Shown: positions 7,474 to 15,644 of the stretch, in pieces
How positions within the stretch are numbered: the stretch's first letter is position 1
How the letters are laid out: each line of letters opens with the position of its first letter
NCBI RefSeq assembly: GCF_003609975.1
Contig: NZ_AP018400.1
Span: 1,934,501-1,998,500, forward strand
Direction: 5' to 3'
DNA: 64,000 bases
Source: Streptococcus ruminantium
Lineage (GTDB): Bacteria; Bacillota; Bacilli; Lactobacillales; Streptococcaceae
The notes under the pieces: model-generated
Database searches by the model: none
What the model was told of the DNA's origin: nothing
Seen by the model: the letters and a program-made list of their open reading frames with translations, nothing else
Position numbers and translations under genes: made by a program

Positions 7474-8922
7474 TTACTCTGCTGGCGCTTCACCACGATA
7501 ATAGGCTTCTTTATCTTTAGCTTTTGCAAATTGAAGCTGTGGAATGGCCAACAAGAAGAGACAAACGAGGACATAACCAGCAATACCTAGATACTTGAAG
7601 GCATATCCAAATGGCAACCATGGTACTTCAAAGTCAATATTTCCATGGTAACCACCGCTCAATTCAAGCAAACCTACACAGACCGCCCCAAGTGCTACTT
7701 GAATCACACCTGAGAGGAAGGATAGGATAGCTGCCGCTTTCCATCCGCCACGTTTATCAGCATAGACCGCAATCGCTGCGTTATCAAAGAATACAGGCAC
7801 AAAACCAGTAATGATAAGAATTGGACTCTTGAAAACGACCAAGAGAACGATAGTAATTAGTTGACCAACCAAACCAAAAGCAAAACCTGAGAGAACTGCG
7901 TTAGATGACCCGAAACCATAAGAAGCTGCAACGTCCACCGCTGGGAATGAACCCGGAAGCAACTTACTTGAGATACCTTGGAAGGCATTGGTCAACTCCG
8001 CTACGAACATGCGGACACCCTGCATCAGGATGAAAAGATAAACTGAGAAGGTGAATGCTGTCTGAATAACATACATGAAGAAAGCTTGTTTAGCTGGGTT
8101 ATAAGGAGTACCTGAAGTGATGACTTCTGGATTTGCCATAATTTCTGGCCCCAAAATAAACAGGATAGCTCCGAAGAAGACAAGCATCAAGGTTGCTGAG
8201 GCAACAACTGTATCATGGAAAATGGAGAGAAATTGTGGCAACTTCAAATTGTCTAAGTTTTCTTCTTTTTTACCAAGTTTTGGAGCAATCTTATCAACAA
8301 ACCAGATAGCAAACTGTTGCTGGTGACCAATAGCGAAGCCACCGCCGCCTGTCAGGCGCTGCGTTGCTTCAACAGTCATATTTGAGCTGACCGCCCAATA
8401 AATACCACAGATGATACCGATAGCCGCTGTACCAAATTGGTTGCGCAGGGCTGGAATGAGAAAGAGTACCATCAAGGAAATCGTTGCTGCTTGCTGCACC
8501 ATGATGTGACCGGTGATAAACAAAGTACGAACTTTTGTTACCTTACGAAAAGCCACTAAAAGAATATTGACACCAAAACCAATCAAGAGGGCTGTGGTCG
8601 CTGCTGATACAAAATCAGGGAAGGCTTCCGCAATCTTGCCATTAGCTGCTGCAAGACCAAAGTAAGGGTCAATGACTGCTGCATCAATTTGAAACTTATG
8701 GTTCAAGGCAGCCAAGATTGGACGGAAAGTTGTCACCAAGCCACTTGCGGCTACGTTTAAAATCATGTAGCCAACCGTCGCTTTGATAAACCCTGCAAAA
8801 ACATCATGAGGTCGTTTTTTCAAGAGGGCATAGCCCACCAACACTAATAGACCTACGAAGAAGGCTGGATTCTGCAAGATATTCTGTGAGAACCAGTTTA
8901 ATGGGGTTTGAAGGAAATCCAT
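7474..8922 (-). CDS. ulaA: Ascorbate-specific PTS IIC permease
   Basis: This integral membrane transporter of the L-ascorbate PTS is about 482 residues long, with roughly ten or more hydrophobic segments, as expected for the UlaA/SgaT family. Visible features include PAFFVGLLVLVGYALLKK near the N-terminus, the GGGGFAIGHQQQ loop and the GSFPAVDVAASYGFGSSNAV region. It is the first gene of the operon, with GGAG 8 nt before the ATG. The upstream region carries a UlaR-type box and a perfect cre, so it is expected to be induced by ascorbate and repressed by preferred sugars through CcpA. Confidence 0.95.
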   Translation of the reverse strand: MDFLQTPLNWFSQNILQNPAFFVGLLVLVGYALLKKRPHDVFAGFIKATVGYMILNVAASGLVTTFRPILAALNHKFQIDAAVIDPYFGLAAANGKIAEAFPDFVSAATTALLIGFGVNILLVAFRKVTKVRTLFITGHIMVQQAATISLMVLFLIPALRNQFGTAAIGIICGIYWAVSSNMTVEATQRLTGGGGFAIGHQQQFAIWFVDKIAPKLGKKEENLDNLKLPQFLSIFHDTVVASATLMLVFFGAILFILGPEIMANPEVITSGTPYNPAKQAFFMYVIQTAFTFSVYLFILMQGVRMFVAELTNAFQGISSKLLPGSFPAVDVAASYGFGSSNAVLSGFAFGLVGQLITIVLLVVFKSPILIITGFVPVFFDNAAIAVYADKRGGWKAAAILSFLSGVIQVALGAVCVGLLELSGGYHGNIDFEVPWLPFGYAFKYLGIAGYVLVCLFLLAIPQLQFAKAKDKEAYYRGEAPAE

Positions 8923-8959
8923 TTTTCATTCTCCTTTTTGAAATGATTTGTATGGTCTT

Positions 8960-9026
8960 ATTATAGATTATGTAAGCGGAAACAAAAAGACCAAATAAAA
9001 CACAGGCTTGTGTTCACTATTGGACT
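8960..9026 (-). promoter_or_regulatory. ulaA promoter with cre and UlaR-type box (copy 2)
   Basis: The -10 TATAAT is at 8960-8965. ATGTAAGCGGAAACA (8970-8984) fits the cre consensus WTGNAANCGNWNNCW at every position and covers the spacer and -35 region. The palindromic box at 8988-9026 (inner core AACACAGGCTTGTGTT at 8999-9014, outer arms AGACCAA and TTGGACT) matches the one before ulaG in length and in distance from the -10. This arrangement predicts activation by UlaR and repression by CcpA. Confidence 0.78.
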
Positions 9027-9121
9027 ATTTTCCAATCGTATGAATCTGTCAACCCGTCCGTGTCCGTTTTCTCTTCTACTGCCGCCTGTGAAACGACTCT
9101 AGAGTACCTCTCTTTTTTCAC

Positions 9122-9153
9122 AATAAAAAGAGGCTGGATAAACCAACCTCTTT
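9122..9153 (-). terminator. Rho-independent terminator after apuA
   Basis: On the minus strand an 11-bp, slightly imperfect stem AAAGAGGTTGG / CCAGCCTCTTT with a short loop runs into TTTTTATTG. It lies 90 bp after the apuA stop. A second inverted repeat (ATACTCAAA/TTTGAGTAT, 9166-9216, with GCCTAGGC in its loop) lies between it and the stop codon. Confidence 0.75.
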
Positions 9154-9243
9154 CAGAGGGAAGTGATACTCAAAATATGACGGATTGATAGCCTAGGCCT
9201 ACAATCATTTGAGTATATGCTCCACTTAATAAGAGCCAATTAT

Positions 9244-12200
9244 TTATTCGTCTTCCAATTTCTTTCTACCTTTTGTAGCGCCAATCAGTCCGAGACCTGC
9301 AAAACCAAGACCAAGAAGAGCTAGTCCATTTCTGGACTCACCTGTAGCTGGCAAGGTTTTTTCGCTTGCAGAACTTGCTGTTTGAACTGGAGAGACTACA
9401 GAAGGAGATTCTTTTTCACTAGGAAGCGCTGCTTGAGTTGTTCCTAGATCAGCTATTGGTTTTTCCTCCGCTGTCGGAGCTGTATCTGGCACCTGTGAAA
9501 CACGGTGCGGTAGACGAATCACTGTTGCGGTCAATGGCGCAAGGACAACTGCATCGTCTGTCAAGGTCACTCCATCCAGATTCGTCAGAGCTTCTACTCC
9601 AGCCTGTTTGCCATCTACGAGAACTTGCCCCTTGAGCAGATCCTTATAGATGTCTGCGAGAACAAAGCGCCGCTCCTTGCTATCTGCATTGACAAAGACA
9701 GCATAACGATCACCATTGCTTGCAATGGTCTGGTAGGCAATCACAACATCATTTTTAGCGATGCCATTTTGTCCTGGTATAGAGATTAAGCTGACTCTCT
9801 GATCCACTTCTTCTTTTGTCCCCAAACGGAAGGCATCCGTTGACTTCCGTAAGGCAATCAATCCCTTGGTAAAGGCTTGGGTTTGCGTATTTTCTGGATA
9901 ACGTTCTGAATCTGTCGCCTTGGTCCAATCAAACTTGTTGACTGCATCAGATGAATCATAGGAATCATGGATGTAATATGGATAGTCAAACGGTGTGCCA
10001 TCTGCGTTTGTTAACAGATGTGCCTTGTTTGGTACCTTATCATCAGATACAGGGTACTTATAATCTGGATGGCGGAATTGTTTGGTCCGTCCGTACTCTT
10101 GTCCAGAATGGATGAATGGTGTTCCTTGAGAGGTCAAGACCAGCAAATTACCCAAGCGTTGGCGGCGATGTATTTCCCGATTATTTTCAGCCACTGATGG
10201 ATCTTTCTTGATAGATTGGGCAATAATATCAAAGAGGGTCAGATTATCATGAGCTGCGATATACTGAATCACATCACCCGGATCGTCAGCTTGGAAATTG
10301 CTTGGCTGAGCCTTGATATTGTTGAACACTGCTTCAATGCTCTTAGCACCGCCTGTGATAAAGGCCGGTTGCCCTTCATTTGGATAACCTGACTTGAGGG
10401 TATTACGAATATCATCCGAGAAGACCGCCACCGTATCCGTTGAACTCATCCAATCTTGGTCTGCCGGTTTGACAGGTTGGTTGGCATCTCCTGTAAAGGT
10501 TCTCCAGCCTTCTCCTAGCATGATAATGTTTGGATTGATCTTCTTGGCTTCCTTGAAAGCTGTTTCAATTGCCTCTGCATCATGATCCCCCATCATATCA
10601 AAGCGGAAACCATCCACTTTAAACTCATCAACAAGATACTTGATAGAATCCACCAAGACACGACGACTCATGTGGTGAGTTGTCCCCAAACGACCACCAC
10701 CAAAGCTGGACTTGGCAGTGCCATCTGCTTCCATGAAATGGTAGTAATTCGGCTCTAAATCTTCAAACAAGAAGGTCCTAGCAGTGTGGTTGTAGACCAC
10801 ATCCAAAATGACTCCCATGCCATGTTTATGAATTTCATTTACGAGGTTTTTAAATTCCTCGATTCGTTTCAATGGATTTGTCGGATCAGTTGAGTACATA
10901 CCGGTAAAGGCAAAATAGCTCTGTGGGTCATAGCCCCAGTTATAGTTGCTATTGCTAGAAGCGTACTCACCAAGGCGCTCTGCATTTTTCAATTCATTGA
11001 CATAATAATAACTCATAACTGGCAACAGTTGGATATGGGTCACGCCTAGTTCTTTCAAATATTTGAGACGCTCTGCAAAAGCCGCAAAGGTACCAAACTG
11101 AGCTTTCAATTCGCTTGAGATAGCAGGGTCAGATGTAAAATCGCGGACATGTGTTTCATAGATGATCGCATCTTCACGTTTCACAAAGTTTGGAATGGTC
11201 GCATGAGTAAGGTCACTTGGTCCAACTTCTTTTGGATCGACAATTGCTGCCTTGGCAACGCGGTAAGACGGATCTGTCTCCGCCAAATCACTATTCCACT
11301 CTGCCAATGATTTGGCATACGGATCAAGAACGAGAACGGACTGGCCATTTCGAGTAATTTCGTAGTGGTAGTAGTAGCCGCGATAATCAGTAATACCAAG
11401 GCCAGATTGATCATTGAGCTTAAGATCCCATTGCCCCTTATCCCCCTTGGTCATAGCCAATTTTCCGACCACTTTAGACTGGTCGTCCTTATCATAAAGA
11501 ACTACGGAAACACTGTCTGCACTTGGGGACCAGAGGGTCATATCCACCACAGCACCCGCTTGATGAACACGCGCACCAAGTTCGCCATCATAGGCGTAGA
11601 GCTCGTCTTTCAACTGCCAGCTCATCTTAGTCGTAAAGCTATCATTGCCATACTTGAGGGTATAGCCAGCGTTTTCTTGATTGAAATCCCCAAGGACTCG
11701 CACTTTATTGTTTGTAGTATCCAGTACAAGGTCCGTCACAGTGACAGGTTGACCATTTTTATCTGTTACGGATAGTTTTTCCATTATGCTCTGCTTGTCT
11801 GCTCCTTCAAGTGTTGTGAAAGCTGCTTCTAGGGCTGTCAGGCTAACATGTGATACCCCTGTGACACGAATATTGTTTACAAAATATGGATTGGTATAGA
11901 TGGTCGCATCATCATCTTTAAGGAAAATTTGTGTATGGTTTTTCAAATCAGTAAAGTTGTAGTCTTTTGGCTGAATTTTTGCATCATCTCCCGACTTGCT
12001 TTCATCCAATAAGAGGAATCCAATCGAATTTGGTAGGTCTGTCAATTTCACATCAATATAAGCACCATACTTGCCACGATTTTCAAAGTCAATACCATCT
12101 GGCCAGTCTCCCAATTTGACATCCTTCACATCTCCCCAGACCCATAAGCCTTTTTGGTCATAATTGCCATCTGTACGGAAGTAGTTGATGCGGATATAGC

Positions 12201-15200
12201 CTTTCTTGAGCGGTGGATAATGACTCAACTGATAGTTTTCGTCAAACCAGGCCTCGTTCATCTTAGGACTGATTCGCTCGATTGTCTTATCACCTGTGAG
12301 GTTTTCACCCGACGTATTGTTAATCAAAAGGCTGATCTTACTTGCCGCTTCGTCCTTCATCTTGATGTCTAGGTAGTAACCGTAATCATCTTGCTTTGCA
12401 GTGCTAAAATTGGTCGCACCAGTCGGCCAAGCACCTATGCTAGAAGATGGCTTTTCGACATCGTCCCATGTCCAAAGACCGAGACTTGATAGATTATCGG
12501 ATGGTAATTTTTTAAAGTGAACCCGGAAGTGACCTGCTGGAATCGGCTCTTCTGTCGCTCCTTTCACACTGGCATTAACAATATCGCCTGCCTGAGCTTG
12601 AAGAAGCATCGTTCCCCCTTGCGCAATCGTTGGAAGTTCTACTTGAACCACAAACTTACCATCTTTTTCAAGAGCTTGGTAGCTCTTACCCGTATAAGCA
12701 TCCTTTAGTACGACATCTTTTCCGGAAACTTCAATATCCATTTCCTTCTTGTCCGTATTGGTCGAAAAGAGTAGGTAGGCTGATTGGTTTTGATAGCTAC
12801 GCTTGGTTAATAACCAACCTTGGCTATCATTTGCAGCGACTGTCGCTGTATCTCCACGGGAAAGAAGCTCAGAATTAGCATTACGGAAGGCTAACAATTT
12901 TTGGTAGTGTGTTTGTACATCGCTGTTTCCTACCCGACTCCAGTCAAAATCATAGCGATTATCGTAAACAGGCCAGTTATTTTTTCCTGACTGCCCCAAC
13001 TCTTCTCCATAGTAGATGACCGGTTGACCTTTTGCTGTTATCAAAAGGCTGGCAGCTAGTTTCAATTTGTCCAGATTGCCTTCTTTTTCGGCTCCGCCAA
13101 GACTGTATAGAAAACCATCTTCATCATGACTACCTAAAAATTGACCTAGACTAGCAGCGCTATTCAAGACCTTACTACGCTCTTCCAACTCTTTTCCAGC
13201 CGCCTTGAGCTGACCGTTGACTAGGTACTTGGCAATATCCTTGAAACCAAAGTCCAGCAAACTATCCATGGTTCCAATACCTAGATCACCCTTCGTATCC
13301 TTGTAATTGGCACCCCAAGTCTCCCCAATCAGGTGGAAGTCAGGATCACGATCCACCAATTCATTTTTGAAATGCTGCCAGGTGGTATCATCCACGTGTT
13401 TCACCGTATCTACACGGAAGCCATAGATGGAGTTGCCTTTGGCTGTGGTAGATCGTTGTAACCAAGAAGCTTGCCAGTCTACTAATTTCTTGCGAATATC
13501 GGCTTCCTCTGTCTTAAAATCAGGTAGACCAGCGAGAGAGCCCAGTTGATCATCTCCTTGCTTGTCCTCTTCCTTGGTTCGTACCATGCCTGAAAATGTA
13601 TTTTCTGTTCCGTAACCTGCATGGTTGAGCACGACATCCACGATGATCTTGATACCTCTTTCTGCTGCGGCATCAATCAATTCATGGAAATCAGCCAAAC
13701 TACCTAGATGTGGATTGAGTTTTTCAAAGTTAGCTGCCCAATAGCCATGATAAGCGTAATAGTCACCATCTTTTTCACCACCAGCATTTTGTGGGATATT
13801 TTCTACAATCGGTGTCAACCAGATGGAATTGACCCCCAATTCCTTCAAGTAATCTAATTTGGCTGTTACTCCTTTGAAGTCTCCTCCTTGATAGAGACCA
13901 CGAGGATTGGTAATCTTCCCTTCAACTCGTTTATCATTGCTGGTGTCTCCATTGTAGAAACGGTCAGTCAACATAAAATAGATGACCTGCTCATCCCAGT
14001 CCTTCTCACCAGCAGCCTTTTGACGTTTGGTAATCGTCACATCCAACTTGGTTTCATAGTAACCATTGTCCTTGTCATAAACCTTCACAGGCAAGCTATA
14101 GGTTCCCGGTACTGTATCCGATGTCGCCTTGATTGTCACACGGTTGAGTTCTGTTGAAATCGGGACAATCCCGCCTCCAATAGCTGTTGTATCTACTTCC
14201 ATTTTGACAATTTCAACCTGTTCAGGATTGGTCACAGTGAGTGATACTAGGCCACTTTCGTTGTAATTAAATGGTGCTTTTATACTAGCTGCGACGGTCA
14301 CGTTTTTCGTTCCAGGAGTTGCCTTACTCGTGTCTAACTCAAGCTTTTCTTCGACAAAATAAGGATTAGTATAGATCTTTGCCTCATCGTTGCGGAGGAA
14401 AATCTGGCTATGACGCTTACGATCGGCGAAGGCTAAATCAATCGTTTTATTACCCGGAAGGTCCGGATTATTTTTATTGACTAGAAGAAAATTCAATTTA
14501 GAATCCAGAGCCTTAGATAAGGGAATATCTACATAAGCACCGTATTTCCCTAATTTAAAATCGACTGCACCGGCGGGCCAACCATCGCTAGCTTTGGTCG
14601 TATCACCCCAAGTCCAAACACCCCAACCTTCATAGTTGTTATCATCTCGTTTGTAATTGATGCGAAGAAGCTTCTCATCCTTAATAGGCTCATAACTAGA
14701 AACACTGTAGTCACTGGCAATCCAAGCTTCATTTTGCTCAGGAACCAGCAGTTCAACTTTCTGGTCTGACTCGGTTACCTTTTCCCCATTCTTGAGCAAT
14801 AAGTAGCCGATGGTTGCTGGAGTTTCTGACTTTTTAATATCTACATAGTGACCGTAGTTGTCAACTTGGCTACTATAAAAATTCGCTGTATCATTCGGCC
14901 ATTTGTTGCCATCTGATGGTTTTTCTACACCGCCCCAGATCCATAGTCCCTGTTTTTCAGGCTCTTTTTTGTCTACATTTTCAAAGTGAAGACGGATGTT
15001 GCCAGCTTCAATCGGCGCTTCTGCTACAGGTGTTTCTACAACTGGTTGAGCCTTAGCAGCTTCTTCTGTGTTGGTTGCCGGGGTTGCTAGAGTCGCAGCA
15101 TCCGATACAGTCTCTTCTGTCTTTCTTGAGAGAGTCGTTGCAGGTGCGACTGCTTCCTCAGCTTGTACCACCTGTCCTACGCTACTTAAAAAGAGAGCTG

Positions 15201-15309
15201 TCGCAATACCGACTGAGGCAATTCCTACATTTAGCTTTCGGATGCCAAAGATTTGCTTCTCCTTGAACATTCCTATTCGCTTCACATCCTGAACGGATTT
15301 CTTTTTCAT
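9244..15309 (-). CDS. apuA: Surface-anchored bifunctional amylopullulanase
   Basis: This extracellular enzyme cuts alpha-1,4 and alpha-1,6 links of glycogen and starch at the cell surface. The start is the ATG at 15309 (MKKKSVQDVK) behind GGAGGAG, giving 2021 residues. Order: YSIRK-like signal peptide (FGIRKLNVGIASVGIA, to about 50); two CBM41 modules (about 100-310); a GH13 amylase with GFRVDTVKH (nucleophile near 633), IGETWG (acid near 663) and SHDED (near 730); two more CBM41 modules (about 920-1140); then a pullulanase type I half with YNWGYDP (near 1458), GFRFDMMGDHD, LGEGWR and AAHDNL. It ends with LPATGE, a hydrophobic stretch and basic residues for sortase anchoring. ApuA of S. suis is known to help degrade glycogen and bind epithelium. 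The gene is monocistronic between terminators. Confidence 0.96.
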   Translation of the reverse strand: MKKKSVQDVKRIGMFKEKQIFGIRKLNVGIASVGIATALFLSSVGQVVQAEEAVAPATTLSRKTEETVSDAATLATPATNTEEAAKAQPVVETPVAEAPIEAGNIRLHFENVDKKEPEKQGLWIWGGVEKPSDGNKWPNDTANFYSSQVDNYGHYVDIKKSETPATIGYLLLKNGEKVTESDQKVELLVPEQNEAWIASDYSVSSYEPIKDEKLLRINYKRDDNNYEGWGVWTWGDTTKASDGWPAGAVDFKLGKYGAYVDIPLSKALDSKLNFLLVNKNNPDLPGNKTIDLAFADRKRHSQIFLRNDEAKIYTNPYFVEEKLELDTSKATPGTKNVTVAASIKAPFNYNESGLVSLTVTNPEQVEIVKMEVDTTAIGGGIVPISTELNRVTIKATSDTVPGTYSLPVKVYDKDNGYYETKLDVTITKRQKAAGEKDWDEQVIYFMLTDRFYNGDTSNDKRVEGKITNPRGLYQGGDFKGVTAKLDYLKELGVNSIWLTPIVENIPQNAGGEKDGDYYAYHGYWAANFEKLNPHLGSLADFHELIDAAAERGIKIIVDVVLNHAGYGTENTFSGMVRTKEEDKQGDDQLGSLAGLPDFKTEEADIRKKLVDWQASWLQRSTTAKGNSIYGFRVDTVKHVDDTTWQHFKNELVDRDPDFHLIGETWGANYKDTKGDLGIGTMDSLLDFGFKDIAKYLVNGQLKAAGKELEERSKVLNSAASLGQFLGSHDEDGFLYSLGGAEKEGNLDKLKLAASLLITAKGQPVIYYGEELGQSGKNNWPVYDNRYDFDWSRVGNSDVQTHYQKLLAFRNANSELLSRGDTATVAANDSQGWLLTKRSYQNQSAYLLFSTNTDKKEMDIEVSGKDVVLKDAYTGKSYQALEKDGKFVVQVELPTIAQGGTMLLQAQAGDIVNASVKGATEEPIPAGHFRVHFKKLPSDNLSSLGLWTWDDVEKPSSSIGAWPTGATNFSTAKQDDYGYYLDIKMKDEAASKISLLINNTSGENLTGDKTIERISPKMNEAWFDENYQLSHYPPLKKGYIRINYFRTDGNYDQKGLWVWGDVKDVKLGDWPDGIDFENRGKYGAYIDVKLTDLPNSIGFLLLDESKSGDDAKIQPKDYNFTDLKNHTQIFLKDDDATIYTNPYFVNNIRVTGVSHVSLTALEAAFTTLEGADKQSIMEKLSVTDKNGQPVTVTDLVLDTTNNKVRVLGDFNQENAGYTLKYGNDSFTTKMSWQLKDELYAYDGELGARVHQAGAVVDMTLWSPSADSVSVVLYDKDDQSKVVGKLAMTKGDKGQWDLKLNDQSGLGITDYRGYYYHYEITRNGQSVLVLDPYAKSLAEWNSDLAETDPSYRVAKAAIVDPKEVGPSDLTHATIPNFVKREDAIIYETHVRDFTSDPAISSELKAQFGTFAAFAERLKYLKELGVTHIQLLPVMSYYYVNELKNAERLGEYASSNSNYNWGYDPQSYFAFTGMYSTDPTNPLKRIEEFKNLVNEIHKHGMGVILDVVYNHTARTFLFEDLEPNYYHFMEADGTAKSSFGGGRLGTTHHMSRRVLVDSIKYLVDEFKVDGFRFDMMGDHDAEAIETAFKEAKKINPNIIMLGEGWRTFTGDANQPVKPADQDWMSSTDTVAVFSDDIRNTLKSGYPNEGQPAFITGGAKSIEAVFNNIKAQPSNFQADDPGDVIQYIAAHDNLTLFDIIAQSIKKDPSVAENNREIHRRQRLGNLLVLTSQGTPFIHSGQEYGRTKQFRHPDYKYPVSDDKVPNKAHLLTNADGTPFDYPYYIHDSYDSSDAVNKFDWTKATDSERYPENTQTQAFTKGLIALRKSTDAFRLGTKEEVDQRVSLISIPGQNGIAKNDVVIAYQTIASNGDRYAVFVNADSKERRFVLADIYKDLLKGQVLVDGKQAGVEALTNLDGVTLTDDAVVLAPLTATVIRLPHRVSQVPDTAPTAEEKPIADLGTTQAALPSEKESPSVVSPVQTASSASEKTLPATGESRNGLALLGLGFAGLGLIGATKGRKKLEDE

Positions 15310-15349
15310 ATAACTCCTCCATGTATATTCGTTTGATAGGTATATTACC

Positions 15350-15406
15350 AGTATATACAATTTAACAGAGGTTTTGCAAACGTTTTCTCAAATGTTATCG
15401 TTAACA
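15350..15406 (-). promoter_or_regulatory. apuA promoter with two cre/MalR-like operators
   Basis: Candidate -35 TTGCAA (15374-15379) and -10 TATACT (15350-15355) are 18 bp apart on the minus strand. TTGCAAACGTTTTCT (15374-15388) fits cre WTGNAANCGNWNNCW fully and overlaps the -35. A second site, TGTTATCGTTAACA (15393-15406), fits TGWNANCGNTNWCA. The first also resembles MalR operators (GCAAACGTTT). Both predict repression by LacI-family regulators. Confidence 0.7.
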
Positions 15407-15644
15407 GATTTCCAACTATTTTCAAAATAAAAGCTTCCTAAATCCCATAACTAAAAAAGTATCTTATGGAATTTCTGAAGCATTTTATCATTCTTTTTGT
15501 AATGTTGGAGCCACTCTATTACAGAAGTCTCGGTAGATTATCAGGCATACAAACATTATTTTTACGATTTATAACATAAAATTCCCTTGCGGAATGTAAT
15601 CAACAATCATCAACATAGTCAAAATGGATAGTGAATAGTTTCTG

